Origin: Alcaligenaceae bacterium
GTDB taxonomy: Bacteria > Pseudomonadota > Gammaproteobacteria > Burkholderiales > Burkholderiaceae_B
NCBI GenBank assembly: GCA_013416405.1
Contig: JACCET010000001.1
Span: 124,001 to 188,000 of the forward strand
Direction: 5' to 3'
Length of the DNA: 64,000 bases
A program made the position numbers and the translations under genes. Under the pieces are notes generated by a model. The model did no database searches and was not told the origin of the DNA. It saw nothing but the letters and a program-made list of their open reading frames with translations. Positions within the stretch are counted from its first letter, which is position 1; each line of letters opens with the position of its first letter. Positions 18,257-28,443 of the stretch are shown one piece after another.

Positions 18257-19513
18257 TTATTTTTTCATCATGTCGAAAAACTCGGAGTTGGTCTTGGTTG
18301 CGCGAATTTTGTCCAGGATGAACTCCATCGCTTCGATCTCGTCCATATCGTGTATGAACTTTCTCAGCACCCAGACTTTCTGCAGCAACTCAGGTTTGAT
18401 CAGCAGTTCTTCGCGGCGCGTGCCTGATTTATTCAGGTTGATGGCCGGATAGACGCGTTTTTCGGCCAGACGCCGTTCAAGGTGAACCTCGGCGTTGCCT
18501 GTGCCTTTGAATTCTTCATAGATGACTTCATCCATGCGGCTGCCGGTTTCCACCAGCGCGGTGCCGATGATGGTCAGCGAGCCGCCTTCTTCGACGTTGC
18601 GGGCCGCGCCAAAGAAGCGCTTGGGCCGCTGCAATGCGTTGGCGTCAACACCGCCGGTAAGCACTTTGCCCGAGGCCGGTACAACGGTGTTGTAGGCACG
18701 TGCCAGGCGGGTGATGGAGTCGAGCAGGATGACGACGTCTTTCTTGAGTTCGACCAGCCGCTTGGCTTTTTCTATCACCATTTCGGCGACCTGAACGTGG
18801 CGCGTGGCAGGTTCGTCGAAGGTCGAAGCCACGACTTCGCCGCGCACGGTGCGCTGCATTTCCGTCACTTCTTCAGGGCGCTCGTCGACCAGCATGACTA
18901 TCATGACGGCGTCGGGATAGTTGGTGCTGATGGCATGTGCAATATGCTGCATCATGACCGTTTTGCCCGACTTGGGGCTGGCCACGATCAGGGCGCGTTG
19001 GCCTTTGCCTATGGGAGCAAAGATATCCAGTATGCGTCCTGTGGTGTTTTCTTCGCTTTTTATGTTGCGCTCTAGCGTCATGACCTCGTCGGGATGCAAG
19101 GGCGTAAGGTTCTCAAACATGATGCGATGTTTGATGGTCTCGGGCTGCATGCCATTGACCTTGTCGACCTTGACCAGAGCAAAATAACGCTCGCCGTCTT
19201 TGGGCGTGCGCACCTCGCCTTCTATCGAGTCACCGGTGTGCAGATTGAAGCGGCGGATCTGCGACGGGGAAATGTAGATGTCGTCGGGGCTGGCCAGATA
19301 CGAGGTTTCAGGCGAACGCAGGAAGCCGAAACCGTCGGGCAGTACTTCAAGTACACCATCTCCGAAAATCTGCTCGCCCTGTTTGGCTCGCCGCTTCATG
19401 ATGGCAAACATCAATTCCTGTTTGCGCAGACGGCTGGCGTTGTCGATTTCCAGTTCGGCGGCCATTTCCAACAGCTTGGAAACGTGCTGTGTTTTTAATT
19501 CGGTGAGGTGCAT
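18257..19513 (-). CDS. rho: Transcription termination factor Rho
   Basis: Hexameric RNA-dependent ATPase that ends transcription at Rho-dependent sites. The 418 residues match the family: the start [16 protein letters not shown], the RNA-binding cold-shock-like domain ([20 protein letters not shown] region), Walker A SPKSGKT, Walker [16 protein letters not shown], and the Q/R-loop region [20 protein letters not shown]. It lies 67 bases downstream of trxA on the same strand, a common trxA-rho arrangement. The intergenic leader carries a T7 tract and a GCGAGCC/GGCTCGC hairpin (19544-19564). Confidence 0.98.
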   Translation of the reverse strand: MHLTELKTQHVSKLLEMAAELEIDNASRLRKQELMFAIMKRRAKQGEQIFGDGVLEVLPDGFGFLRSPETSYLASPDDIYISPSQIRRFNLHTGDSIEGEVRTPKDGERYFALVKVDKVNGMQPETIKHRIMFENLTPLHPDEVMTLERNIKSEENTTGRILDIFAPIGKGQRALIVASPKSGKTVMMQHIAHAISTNYPDAVMIVMLVDERPEEVTEMQRTVRGEVVASTFDEPATRHVQVAEMVIEKAKRLVELKKDVVILLDSITRLARAYNTVVPASGKVLTGGVDANALQRPKRFFGAARNVEEGGSLTIIGTALVETGSRMDEVIYEEFKGTGNAEVHLERRLAEKRVYPAINLNKSGTRREELLIKPELLQKVWVLRKFIHDMDEIEAMEFILDKIRATKTNSEFFDMMKK

Positions 19514-19580
19514 GTGAGAAGAGAGAGGGGTTTGCCAGGTATGGCGAGCCTAGAGCAGGCTCGCGCGCAAAAAAACGGAT

Positions 19581-19907
19581 TTACAGGGATTCGTCCAGGA
19601 ATGCGCTTAGTTGGGATCTTGATAGTGCGCCGACTTTGGTAGCGGCCGCTTTGCCGTCTTTGAACAGCATGAGCGTTGGGATGCCACGAACGCCGTACTT
19701 GGCGGCTGTGTCGGGGTTTTCGTCGACGTTGACTTTTGCAATGATAACACGGTCACCGTATTGCTTGGCGGCTTCGTCAAGCAGGGGCGCGATCATTTTG
19801 CAAGGGCCGCACCATTCGGCCCAATAGTCGACCAGGACAGGAACGTCGGAGTTGATGACGTCGGCCTCGAATGAGGCATCGCTCACGTGTTTGATAGATT
19901 CGCTCAT
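19581..19907 (-). CDS. trxA: Thioredoxin 1
   Basis: Small cytoplasmic protein-disulfide reductase recycled by thioredoxin reductase. The 108-residue protein carries the WCGPC active site (Cys33 and Cys36), the cis-Pro motif RGIPTLMLF and the usual C-terminal helix. The ATG at 19907 gives the classic TrxA length; the open frame continues upstream to 20441 across the parE start, which is not coding. It is divergent from parE and probably leads a trxA-rho unit. Confidence 0.97.
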   Translation of the reverse strand: MSESIKHVSDASFEADVINSDVPVLVDYWAEWCGPCKMIAPLLDEAAKQYGDRVIIAKVNVDENPDTAAKYGVRGIPTLMLFKDGKAAATKVGALSRSQLSAFLDESL

Positions 19908-20093
19908 GGTAAATGGGAAAGAGAGTGTTGAGTGGCTGAAGAGGATATGGCAAGCCGGGACAGCAGCGCGGTGTGATGCGCACAGTGTATTCTGTATGGA
20001 GCCTGCATGATTATTGCTTGAATTTCTGAAAGCATACCACTGTAGGCGCCAGTGCGCACATGGTGATGTTGTACCAGTGCTGCACGCAGCCTT

Positions 20094-20121
20094 TTTACGG
20101 CGCGTGCACTTTCCGTAAAAT
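20094..20121 (+). promoter_or_regulatory. Candidate sigma-70 promoter for parE
   Basis: TTTACG at 20094-20099 and TAAAAT at 20116-20121 are separated by 16 bases and lie 33 bases upstream of the parE TTG start. The -10 is a 5-of-6 match and the -35 a 4-of-6 match to consensus. Found by eye in the 246-base divergent trxA-parE gap. Confidence 0.4.
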
Positions 20122-20153
20122 ACCGCATTCTTTTCAGTAAATTCGAGACTAAA

Positions 20154-22115
20154 TTGGCTACACCACGCTACGACGAAGCATCCATTCGGGTATTGAAGGG
20201 CCTTGAGCCCGTCAAGCAACGGCCCGGCATGTATACCCGCACCGACAACCCCTTGCATATCGTGCAGGAAGTCATCGACAACGCGGCCGACGAAGCGCTC
20301 GCGGGTTTCGGTACGCAGATCAAGGTCACTTTGCATACCGACGGCAGCATATCGGTTGAAGACGATGGGCGCGGCATTCCGGTCGGCTTGCATCCAGAAG
20401 AGCATGCGCCGGTTGTTGAGCTGGTGTTCACGCGCCTGCATGCTGGCGGCAAGTTCGACAAGAAATCAGCGGGCGCCTACGCCTTTTCGGGCGGCTTGCA
20501 CGGGGTGGGGGTGTCGGTTACCAATGCGCTGTCCACCCGGCTCGAGGTATTGGTTTGGCGCGGCGGCTCGGCTCACGAGCTGGTTTTTGCCGATGGCGCA
20601 GTGCATACGCCTTTGTGTGAGCTTGCTCCGGTGGGACGCAAAAAGACCGGAACGCGCGTGCGGGTGTGGCCCGATCCCAAATACTTCGATACCGCCACGC
20701 TTCCCATGGCTGATCTGACGCATGCCTTGCGCAGCAAGGCCGTTCTGCTCAATGGCATCAAGGTGTCCCTGACGCTGGAAAAGACGGGCGAAACACGAGA
20801 GTGGCAATATCAGGACGGTTTGCGCGGCTACCTTGAAGAAGCTTTGGGCGATACCGAGAAAATCATTCCTCTGTTTGAAGGCAGGCAGTACGCCGCTGAA
20901 GATGATGAAACGTATGCAGAAGGTGAGGGTGCACAGTGGGTCATAGCCTGGACGCTCGAGGGTCAGGTGGTACGCGAGTCTTACGTCAATCTGATTGCCA
21001 CGACGGCCGGCGGCACGCACGAAGCGGGCCTGCGCGACGGGCTGTTTAACGCCGTGAAGTCCTTTGCCGAGCTGCACGGTCTGATTCCCAAGGGCGTCAA
21101 GCTGCTCGCTGAAGACGTATTCGCGCGCGCCAGCTTTGTCTTGTCGGCGAAGGTGCTGGATCCACAGTTCCAGGGGCAGATCAAAGAGAAATTGAATAGC
21201 AGGGATGCTGTAAGGTTAGTAGGCGGTTTTGTTAAGAATGCGCTGGATCTGTGGCTCAATGCCAATGTGGAATATGGCAAGAAACTGGCCGACGCGGCCA
21301 TAAGGCAGGCGCAGGCCAGGGCACGTTCTTCCAAGAAAATTGAAAAGCGCAAAAGTTCCGGTGTCGCCGTTTTACCGGGCAAGCTGACCGATTGCGAATC
21401 CGACGACATCGCCCGTACCGAGTTGTTCCTGGTGGAAGGGGACTCGGCCGGCGGGTCAGCCAAAATGGGCCGCGACAAAGAATTCCAGGCGATTTTGCCT
21501 TTGCGCGGCAAGGTGCTCAATTCCTGGGAAGTCGATCGCGACAGGCTGTTCGCCAACAACGAAATCCACGATATTGCCGTTGCCATAGGGGTGGATCCGC
21601 ATGGGCCCAACGACTCGCCCGATCTGTCTGGCCTGCGTTATGGGCATATTTGCATACTGTCTGATGCCGACGTAGACGGATCGCACATACAGGTTCTGTT
21701 GCTGACCTTGTTTTTCAAGCATTTCCCCAAACTCATAGAAGCCGGTAATGTGTATATTGCGCGTCCGCCTCTGTTCCGGGTTGATGTTCCGGCCGCCGGC
21801 AAGCGGCCTGCCCGCAAGGTGTATTGCCTGGATCAGGGTGAACTGGACGTGGTTCAGGACAAGCTGCGCAAAGAGGGCGTGCGTGAAAGTTCCTGGAGCA
21901 TTAGCCGCTTCAAGGGCCTGGGTGAAATGAACGCCGAGCAGCTTTGGGACACCACCATGAATCCCGACACGCGGCGACTGATGCCTGTGACTTGCGGCGA
22001 GCTGGGCGTGGCCGGCACCACCCAGATGTTCGACATGCTGATGGCCAAGGGCGAATCGGCGCAGCGCCGAACCTGGCTCGAAGAAAAAGGCAATCTGGCC
22101 GAGATCGACGTTTAA
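20154..22115 (+). CDS. parE: DNA topoisomerase IV subunit B
   Basis: ATPase subunit of topoisomerase IV, which decatenates daughter chromosomes. The 653-residue protein shows the GHKL ATPase ([33 protein letters not shown]), the transducer domain, and the [15 protein letters not shown] and DADVDGSHI motifs. The GyrB-specific insert is absent and the partner downstream is ParC-like, which argues for ParE over GyrB. The start is TTG at 20154 ([20 protein letters not shown]); no ATG lies in a better place. parC begins 18 bases after the stop. Confidence 0.95.
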   Translation: MATPRYDEASIRVLKGLEPVKQRPGMYTRTDNPLHIVQEVIDNAADEALAGFGTQIKVTLHTDGSISVEDDGRGIPVGLHPEEHAPVVELVFTRLHAGGKFDKKSAGAYAFSGGLHGVGVSVTNALSTRLEVLVWRGGSAHELVFADGAVHTPLCELAPVGRKKTGTRVRVWPDPKYFDTATLPMADLTHALRSKAVLLNGIKVSLTLEKTGETREWQYQDGLRGYLEEALGDTEKIIPLFEGRQYAAEDDETYAEGEGAQWVIAWTLEGQVVRESYVNLIATTAGGTHEAGLRDGLFNAVKSFAELHGLIPKGVKLLAEDVFARASFVLSAKVLDPQFQGQIKEKLNSRDAVRLVGGFVKNALDLWLNANVEYGKKLADAAIRQAQARARSSKKIEKRKSSGVAVLPGKLTDCESDDIARTELFLVEGDSAGGSAKMGRDKEFQAILPLRGKVLNSWEVDRDRLFANNEIHDIAVAIGVDPHGPNDSPDLSGLRYGHICILSDADVDGSHIQVLLLTLFFKHFPKLIEAGNVYIARPPLFRVDVPAAGKRPARKVYCLDQGELDVVQDKLRKEGVRESSWSISRFKGLGEMNAEQLWDTTMNPDTRRLMPVTCGELGVAGTTQMFDMLMAKGESAQRRTWLEEKGNLAEIDV

Positions 22116-22133
22116 CCGATACAGAGATATAAG

Positions 22134-24437
22134 ATGGATAGTACACAAGCAGGCTTGTTCGAAGGTGACCAGGGTGGTGAGGGCATTACGCTGGCCGATT
22201 ATGCCGAGCAGGCTTATCTGGACTACGCGGTATCCGTAGTGCGAGGGCGGGCCTTGCCCGATGTGTCCGACGGGCAAAAGCCCGTGCAACGGCGCATTCT
22301 ATATGCCATGCAGGCCATGGGCCTGGGGCCTGGCGCCAAGCCGGTCAAGTCCGCCCGTGTAGTGGGCGATGTGCTGGGTAAATATCACCCGCATGGCGAT
22401 CAGGCCGCCTACGACGCCATGGTGCGCATGGCGCAAGACTTCGTGCTGCGTTATCCACTGGTCGACGGACAAGGAAACTTTGGCTCGCGCGATGGTGACA
22501 ATGCCGCTGCCATGCGTTATACCGAAGCGCGCCTCACGCCCTTCGCCCGTGTTTTGCTCGATGAGCTTGATGAAGGCACGGTGGATTTTGTCGCCAATTA
22601 CGATGGCAGCCAGAAGGAGCCCGTGTTGCTGCCGGCGCGCCTGCCTGTGATGCTGCTTAATGGCGCGTCGGGTATTGCCGTGGGCATGGCAACGGAAATT
22701 CCTTCCCATAATCTGCGCGAAGTCGCCCAGGCCTGCGTGGCCTTGATCCGCAATCCCAAGCTGCCCGACGAAGACGTGTATGCGATGATACCCGGCCCCG
22801 ACTTTGCGGGTGGTGGCCAGATTATTTCTTCCGCAGCCGACATTGCGGGCATTTATGCCAGTGGTCGTGGCTCGATCAAGGCCAGGGCGCGCTGGCAGTT
22901 TGAAGAGATGGCGCGCGGGCAGTGGCAACTGGTGGTCAACGAACTGCCTCCGGGTACGTCTTCGCAAAAAGTGCTGGAAGAGATCGAGGACAGAACCAAC
23001 CCCAAGGTCAAGACAGGCAAGAAGAGTCTGACCACCGAGCAGCAGCAGACCAAGGCCTTGATGCTGGGCATGCTGGATGCCGTGCGCGACGAATCGGGCA
23101 AGGATGCCGCCGTGCGGCTGGTGTTCGAGCCCAAGACCAGCCGAATAAGCCGCGATGAGTTCGTCAATATGCTGCTGGCGCAAACCAGCATGGAAGGCAG
23201 CGTCTCGTTCAACCTGGTGTGCATAGGTACCGATGGGCGGCCCGGTCAGCGCTCATTGCGCCAGGTGTTGACGGAGTGGCTGGGTTTTCGCGCCCAAACC
23301 ATGACGCGCCGCACGCAGTATCGTCTGGATAAGGTCACCGACCGCATTCATGTTTTGGAAGGCCGCATGGTGGTCTATTTGAACGTGGACGAGGTCATCC
23401 AGACCATACGTGAGTCTGATGAACCGCGCGCCGCGTTGATGCAGCGTTTCGATCTGAGCGAGCGGCAGGCTGAAGACATACTGGAAATGCGCTTGCGCCA
23501 GTTGGCGCGGCTTGAAGGTTTCCGTATAGAAAAGGAACTGGCAGCCCAGCGTGATGAACAGGCCGCCTTGCGTGAGCTCCTGGACAACCCGAGCGCCTTC
23601 AAGCGACTGATGATCAAAGAGATCGAGGCAGACGCCAAAAAGTATGGTGATGACCGGCGCACCCTGATCGAGGTGGCTGAGCGGGCCGTGCTGGAGAGCC
23701 GGGTCGTCGAAGAGCCCGTCACCGTGATCATTTCTCAGAAAGGATGGTTGCGGTCCCGCCAAGGTCATGGCCACGACACCACCCAGTTCAATTTCAAAGC
23801 CGGTGATGCCCTGTATGACGCCATCGAGTGCCTGAGCACCGACGAGCTGGTCGCATTCTCGAACACCGGACGCGTCTATACCGTGGCGGTGTCCGGCCTG
23901 CCTTCCGCGCGTGGAGACGGACAGCCCATAACCTCCATGATAGAAATCGAGCATGGCACCCGCATTACGCATATGATTACGGGATTAGCGCAGCAACGTT
24001 ATGTGATAGGTACACGGGCGGGCTATGGCTTCATCACCACGCAAAAAGACCTGACAACGCGTCAGCGCGCCGGCAAACAGTTCATCACCCTGGATGATGA
24101 CGATGTCCTGCTCAAGCCTGTACGCTTGCGAGATAACGATCATCACTTGGCTATGCTAAGCAAAAAGGGCCGCTTTCTGGTGGTAGAGCTGGCTGAACTC
24201 AAGCGCCTGTCCGGTGGCGGGCGTGGCACCATACTGATGGGCCTGGACGCCGGCGATACCCTGGCGCAATGGCTGCCCGTGGGGCCTAATGGAATTTTGG
24301 CCGCGGGCGTGTACAGAAATCGCGAGACTGTCGAGAATCTAGGTCTGGATGCCCTGGGCGAGTACATGGGAAAACGGGCTCGCAAAGGAAAAACACTGGC
24401 TGTAAAAGTCAAGCAGGCGCAGCTTTTGCCTGCTTAG
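22134..24437 (+). CDS. parC: DNA topoisomerase IV subunit A
   Basis: DNA-cleaving subunit of topoisomerase IV. The 767-residue length fits ParC (about 750) rather than GyrA (about 875). The N-terminal winged-helix region has the active tyrosine in [11 protein letters not shown], preceded by the quinolone-resistance region ([20 protein letters not shown]). A short C-terminal beta-pinwheel follows. An 8-bp hairpin (24411-24418 with 24428-24435) overlaps its stop codon but lacks a U-tract. Confidence 0.95.
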   Translation: MDSTQAGLFEGDQGGEGITLADYAEQAYLDYAVSVVRGRALPDVSDGQKPVQRRILYAMQAMGLGPGAKPVKSARVVGDVLGKYHPHGDQAAYDAMVRMAQDFVLRYPLVDGQGNFGSRDGDNAAAMRYTEARLTPFARVLLDELDEGTVDFVANYDGSQKEPVLLPARLPVMLLNGASGIAVGMATEIPSHNLREVAQACVALIRNPKLPDEDVYAMIPGPDFAGGGQIISSAADIAGIYASGRGSIKARARWQFEEMARGQWQLVVNELPPGTSSQKVLEEIEDRTNPKVKTGKKSLTTEQQQTKALMLGMLDAVRDESGKDAAVRLVFEPKTSRISRDEFVNMLLAQTSMEGSVSFNLVCIGTDGRPGQRSLRQVLTEWLGFRAQTMTRRTQYRLDKVTDRIHVLEGRMVVYLNVDEVIQTIRESDEPRAALMQRFDLSERQAEDILEMRLRQLARLEGFRIEKELAAQRDEQAALRELLDNPSAFKRLMIKEIEADAKKYGDDRRTLIEVAERAVLESRVVEEPVTVIISQKGWLRSRQGHGHDTTQFNFKAGDALYDAIECLSTDELVAFSNTGRVYTVAVSGLPSARGDGQPITSMIEIEHGTRITHMITGLAQQRYVIGTRAGYGFITTQKDLTTRQRAGKQFITLDDDDVLLKPVRLRDNDHHLAMLSKKGRFLVVELAELKRLSGGGRGTILMGLDAGDTLAQWLPVGPNGILAAGVYRNRETVENLGLDALGEYMGKRARKGKTLAVKVKQAQLLPA

Positions 24438-24540
24438 TTAAAATTGATAGGGAAGCTTTGGTCAAGGCTAGCGGAAAACAGGCGCTGTCGTTCAGAGCTT
24501 TCCTAGTGTTCTTGTTTAATTTTTTTCTTGTTCAGGCCTT

Positions 24541-25575
24541 ATGAGTTTTAAAGTATCGGTTCAACCCAGCAATCATGAGTTCACCGTCGAAGACGGGCAG
24601 ACAGTACTGGATGCCGCCTTGGCTGCGGGCATCGTCCTGCCCTATAGTTGTCGCAACGGCGCCTGCTCGACCTGCAAAGGCAAGGTGGTTCAGGGCTCGT
24701 ACGACGCCGGCTCCTGCCCCGAGCAAATCCTGGCTCCTGAGGAGCTCGAGAACGGCTATACCCTGTTCTGCCAGGCGCGTCCCACCTCCGACCTGGTGAT
24801 CGAGGCACATGAAATCCGCATGGCCAGCGATATCCAGATCCGCAAGATGCCTTCGCGCGTCATGGAACTGGAGCAAGTCGCAGCCGATGTCATGATCGTC
24901 AAGTTGCAACTGCCCACAGCCGACCCATTTCGTTATTACGCCGGCCAATATATTGAATTCATTCTGAAGGATGGCAAGCGGCGCAGCTATTCCATGGCCA
25001 CGCCTCCGGCTGAAAGCAATCTGGTCGAGCTTCATATCAGGCACATGCCGGGCGGGCTCTTCACCGACCACGTATTCGGCGCGGGCGCCACACAAATGAA
25101 AGTGCGTGAAATCCAACGTGTTGAAGGGCCTTTCGGGTCTTTCTTCCTGCGCGACGACAGCGACAAACCCTTGGTATTGCTGGCCAGTGGCACGGGTTTT
25201 GCACCGCTCAAGGCCATTATCGAACGCATGATACAAGAAGGCGTCAAGCGTCCTGCCGTACTTTATTGGGGCGGGCGCCGGCCGACCGATCTGTATATGC
25301 AAGCGCTGGCCAGACAGTGGGAGCAGTCGCTGCCCGGTTTTCGTTTCATACCCGTTGTTTCCGAGGCGCAGCCCGAAGACGCCTGGACGGGACGCACCGG
25401 TTTTGTGCATCAGGCAGTCACGCAAGACATTCCGGATCTGTCGGGCTACCAGGTTTATGCCTGCGGCGCACCTGTTATGGTCGATAGCGCGCGCAACGAC
25501 TTCACGCAACAGCACGGTCTGCCTGAAGAAGAGTTCTTTGCCGACGCCTTCACAACTGAGGCCGACGCCGTTTAA
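24541..25575 (+). CDS. 2Fe-2S ferredoxin/FAD/NAD(P)H reductase, AscD-like
   Basis: A 344-residue three-module electron-transfer reductase. Residues 1-90 are a plant-type ferredoxin with Cys37, Cys42, Cys45 and Cys77. Residues about 100-200 bind FAD (RRSYSMATPP), and the C-terminal domain binds NAD(P)H (LLASGTGFAPLKAIIE, YACGAPVMVD). Databases commonly name such genes CDP-6-deoxy-delta-3,4-glucoseen reductase, but no deoxysugar genes are nearby, so the true partner is unknown; it may serve an oxygenase or another acceptor. It begins 103 bases after parC and 66 bases before the DadA-like gene. Confidence 0.85.
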   Translation: MSFKVSVQPSNHEFTVEDGQTVLDAALAAGIVLPYSCRNGACSTCKGKVVQGSYDAGSCPEQILAPEELENGYTLFCQARPTSDLVIEAHEIRMASDIQIRKMPSRVMELEQVAADVMIVKLQLPTADPFRYYAGQYIEFILKDGKRRSYSMATPPAESNLVELHIRHMPGGLFTDHVFGAGATQMKVREIQRVEGPFGSFFLRDDSDKPLVLLASGTGFAPLKAIIERMIQEGVKRPAVLYWGGRRPTDLYMQALARQWEQSLPGFRFIPVVSEAQPEDAWTGRTGFVHQAVTQDIPDLSGYQVYACGAPVMVDSARNDFTQQHGLPEEEFFADAFTTEADAV

Positions 25576-25641
25576 GTAGGCATACACTTGTGAGCGTGCC
25601 TTTATGAATAGGCCGCTTTGTCAGCGTCCAAGGAGACGTCA

Positions 25642-26895
25642 TTGAAAATTGCGGTACTGGGTAGCGGAATAATTGGAGTGTCCACGGCATGGTGGCTGAA
25701 TCAGGCGGGCCATGACGTGGTCGTTATCGACCGCGAAAGCGGTCCTGCCCAGGCCACCAGCCGGGCCAACGGCGGCCAGATTTCGGTATCTTATTCCGAG
25801 CCCTGGGCCAGCCCCCAGACGCCCCTTAGGCTGTTACGCTGGCTATGCCAGGATAATGCGCCCATGTTGTTCAGGCCGCAGTTCGATCTTAAGCAGTGGT
25901 GGTGGGGCTTGATGTTTCTGCGGGAATGCCTGCCTGGTCGCCTGGCGCCCAACATACGCGCCATGGTGCGTATGTCGGAGTACAGCCGCAACACCCTGCA
26001 GGCCATGCGTAGCGAACTGGGCATTGAATATAACCACCTGGAACGCGGCATTCTGAATTTCTACCGTGATCCGGCCGAGTTTGAGCATTCGCAGAAAATG
26101 GCCGACGTGATGCGTGACTTCGGAGTAGACCGCCGCATTGTCAGTCCCGATGAAATCATGCAGATCGAACCGGCACTGGGCAACATACGCCATGCCATTA
26201 TCGGCGGCGACTATACCGCCGAGGACGAGTCCGGTGATGTTTACCTGTTTACCACGGCACTGGCCGAGCGGGCTCGCCAGGCGGGCGTGGAGTTTCGCTA
26301 CGACACGCAGGTCAGCCGCTTGTTGCCTGCCGGCGGGCAGATACAGGGTGCTGAAGTCATCAATGACCAGGGTTTGTACGAAACCGTCCGGGCTGATGCG
26401 TATGTGGCTGCGCTGGGCGTATTTACGCCTGAACTGGTCACGCCGCTGGGCGTGTCTTGCAATGTGTATCCTGCCAAAGGATATTCCGCCACTTTTGATA
26501 TCGTGGATTCCCAGGCCGCCCCCACCGTAAGCCTGACCGACAGCGCCCATAAAGTGGTGTATTCTCGCCTGGGCAATCAACTGCGCATGGCAGGAACGGC
26601 CGAACTGGGGGGGTATTCGCGGGCGTTGCGCACAAATCGTTGCCAAAATATGACCCAGCTCGCCCGTGAGCTGTTCCCAACGGCGCTTGAATTTGATAAC
26701 GTACGCTACTGGTCTGGGCTGCGGCCGTCAACCCCGTCAAATGTTCCACTTATCGGTAGAACCAAAATTCAAAACCTGTATCTAAATACCGGTCATGGCT
26801 CGCTGGGTTGGACCATGGGCGCTGGCTCCGGCCGCGCGCTGGCCGATTTAATCTGCGGTCGCAAACCCGAACCCGATTTTCCTTTTCTAGGTTAA
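25642..26895 (+). CDS. dadA: D-amino acid dehydrogenase (DadA)-like FAD oxidoreductase
   Basis: A 417-residue DAO-superfamily flavoprotein starting with the Rossmann motif IAVLGSGIIGVSTAWWL and ending with the conserved GWTMGAGSGRALADLI segment. DadA oxidises D-amino acids at the inner membrane, passing electrons to quinone. The TTG at 25642 is chosen because AAGGAG lies 6 bases upstream and the fold begins immediately; an in-frame TTG at 25618 would add 8 residues. Close relatives act on other amino acids, so the substrate is uncertain. The gene ends 6 bases before the ugpB-like gene, suggesting co-transcription. Confidence 0.85.
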   Translation: MKIAVLGSGIIGVSTAWWLNQAGHDVVVIDRESGPAQATSRANGGQISVSYSEPWASPQTPLRLLRWLCQDNAPMLFRPQFDLKQWWWGLMFLRECLPGRLAPNIRAMVRMSEYSRNTLQAMRSELGIEYNHLERGILNFYRDPAEFEHSQKMADVMRDFGVDRRIVSPDEIMQIEPALGNIRHAIIGGDYTAEDESGDVYLFTTALAERARQAGVEFRYDTQVSRLLPAGGQIQGAEVINDQGLYETVRADAYVAALGVFTPELVTPLGVSCNVYPAKGYSATFDIVDSQAAPTVSLTDSAHKVVYSRLGNQLRMAGTAELGGYSRALRTNRCQNMTQLARELFPTALEFDNVRYWSGLRPSTPSNVPLIGRTKIQNLYLNTGHGSLGWTMGAGSGRALADLICGRKPEPDFPFLG

Positions 26896-26901
26896 GCCTT
26901 T

Positions 26902-28224
26902 ATGAATGTATCCTGGTTGTTTGGCGCCCCCCGTTCGGGGCACAAGATGGTATGCCTGAGCGTAGGCGCCATGTTGCTGTCTCCCCTGGTTGCATCGGCT
27001 GCTACAGACGTTGTGCTGTGGCACTCGTTAAGCCCGTACAACAAAGAAGTTTTCGAAGACCTGGTCAAGGATTTCAACAAAGATCAAAAAGAAATCAAGG
27101 TCAAGCTCAAGGCCTTCGATAGCGAAGATGAAGTAGAAGCGGCCTTGCTTGCGGCCAAAAAGCGTGAAGATCGCCCGCAACTGGTTCAGCTCGATGACGA
27201 CAGGGCGCCCGAAGACGTGGCACGCCGCCCGTATATACAGCCGCTTAATACCATGCTGGCCAAGCATCCGATCAAAGATGCCAAGTGGTTTTTGTCGGAA
27301 AAAAATACCTTTGCCCGTGACAGCAAGGGTAGACTGCTGGCTTTCCCTTATATGGTTGATATTCCCGTCATGTTCTACAACATTGACGCGTTCAAGAAAG
27401 CCAATATCAAGCCGGCCGTACCCCAGCGCGATTGGGCCGAACTGCAGGGTCAGTTGGTCACCGCAGCCAATAATGGCTCGCGTCGCTGCCCCTTGACCAG
27501 CGATCAACCCGTTTCGGTCAATCTGGAAAACCTGGCAGCCGTCAATAATCAGTTATATGCCAGCAACAGCAACGGGCTGCAGGGCAAGGGCAAACCGGCT
27601 TTTGCCTTCGATGTGCTTTATATACGTCATTTGTCCATGATGATCAGCTGGGTCAAGTCTGAGCTCATGGTCAAGCCTGAGTTCAACAGCAATGCCACCA
27701 AGCGCTTTGCCGCCAGCGAATGCGCGGTGCTACTTTCGACCTCAAGCAATATCGGCTGGTTCAACGACAGCCGCAAGCTGGATTTCGCCCTGACTGGCCT
27801 GCCGTATTATCCGGCAGTTACCGCCAACCCGGGCAGCGCCTTTGTGGGCGGGTCGGCCTTGTGGGTTACTTCCGGGCATTCCAAGGAAAGCGACGCATCC
27901 ACCGCAGCATTTCTGGGTTGGCTGGCACAGCCCAAGCATGCCGCAAAGTGGTATCAGGAAACCGGTTTTCTACCCCTGACCGAACAGGCATTTAACCTGA
28001 CCGACAAGGACTATTACCGGAAACTGGGCGATTGGCGCGAGCTGGTGGCTGCCTATCAGAAAAGTCCGGCCGCCAATGGTCGTGGGTTCCGCATCGACAA
28101 CTATCCCCAGATCCGGGCCATGTTCCACGATACCCTGGAAAAAGCCCTGAGTGGCAGCCAGCCGGCGCCTACAGCCCTGAAGGCAGCCGTGGCAGAAGCC
28201 AGCAAGATGATGGCCAAGAAGTAA
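26902..28224 (+). CDS. ugpB: UgpB-like ABC transporter periplasmic binding protein, orphan
   Basis: A 440-residue family-1 extracellular solute-binding protein. The N terminus has a signal peptide (LSVGAMLLSPLVASA, cleavage near residue 33), then VVLWHSLSPYNKEVFEDLVKDFN and, later, GGSALWVTSGHSKE, typical of the UgpB glycerol-3-phosphate/glycerophosphodiester binders. An in-frame ATG at 26947 would still keep the signal peptide. No permease or ATPase genes flank it, so it must use components encoded elsewhere. It follows the DadA-like gene by 6 bases and ends before a strong terminator. The ligand is inferred from family only. Confidence 0.82.
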   Translation: MNVSWLFGAPRSGHKMVCLSVGAMLLSPLVASAATDVVLWHSLSPYNKEVFEDLVKDFNKDQKEIKVKLKAFDSEDEVEAALLAAKKREDRPQLVQLDDDRAPEDVARRPYIQPLNTMLAKHPIKDAKWFLSEKNTFARDSKGRLLAFPYMVDIPVMFYNIDAFKKANIKPAVPQRDWAELQGQLVTAANNGSRRCPLTSDQPVSVNLENLAAVNNQLYASNSNGLQGKGKPAFAFDVLYIRHLSMMISWVKSELMVKPEFNSNATKRFAASECAVLLSTSSNIGWFNDSRKLDFALTGLPYYPAVTANPGSAFVGGSALWVTSGHSKESDASTAAFLGWLAQPKHAAKWYQETGFLPLTEQAFNLTDKDYYRKLGDWRELVAAYQKSPAANGRGFRIDNYPQIRAMFHDTLEKALSGSQPAPTALKAAVAEASKMMAKK

Positions 28225-28282
28225 ATAGTACCAGGGGTGGACAAGCACGCGGCACGCCAAAAGTAGCGTGCAAGCCACTGGA

Positions 28283-28326
28283 AAATAAAGCCAAGCATTT
28301 GTTTTTGCTTGGCTTTATTTCTTTTT
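28283..28326 (+). terminator. Strong rho-independent terminator after the ugpB-like gene
   Basis: A perfect 15-bp stem (28283-28297 with 28306-28320) with an 8-base loop is followed by C and five Ts. It separates the ugpB-like unit from the pilus operon. Confidence 0.9.
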
Positions 28327-28443
28327 GCCGCAGCGATAAAAGTTTCTATCCGTACAAGTCGGTCTGGCAGGCAAGGGTGGCATGGGCACAAGATAGGCAG
28401 CAACGCCAAGGGTGGCGTCGACTTTCCTTTCCGGGCGTGCGTC

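Noticed and set aside
24532-25587. 351-codon minus-strand open frame opposite the 2Fe-2S reductase gene
   Set aside because: The plus-strand protein has clear cofactor motifs across its length; the minus frame is a high-GC shadow.
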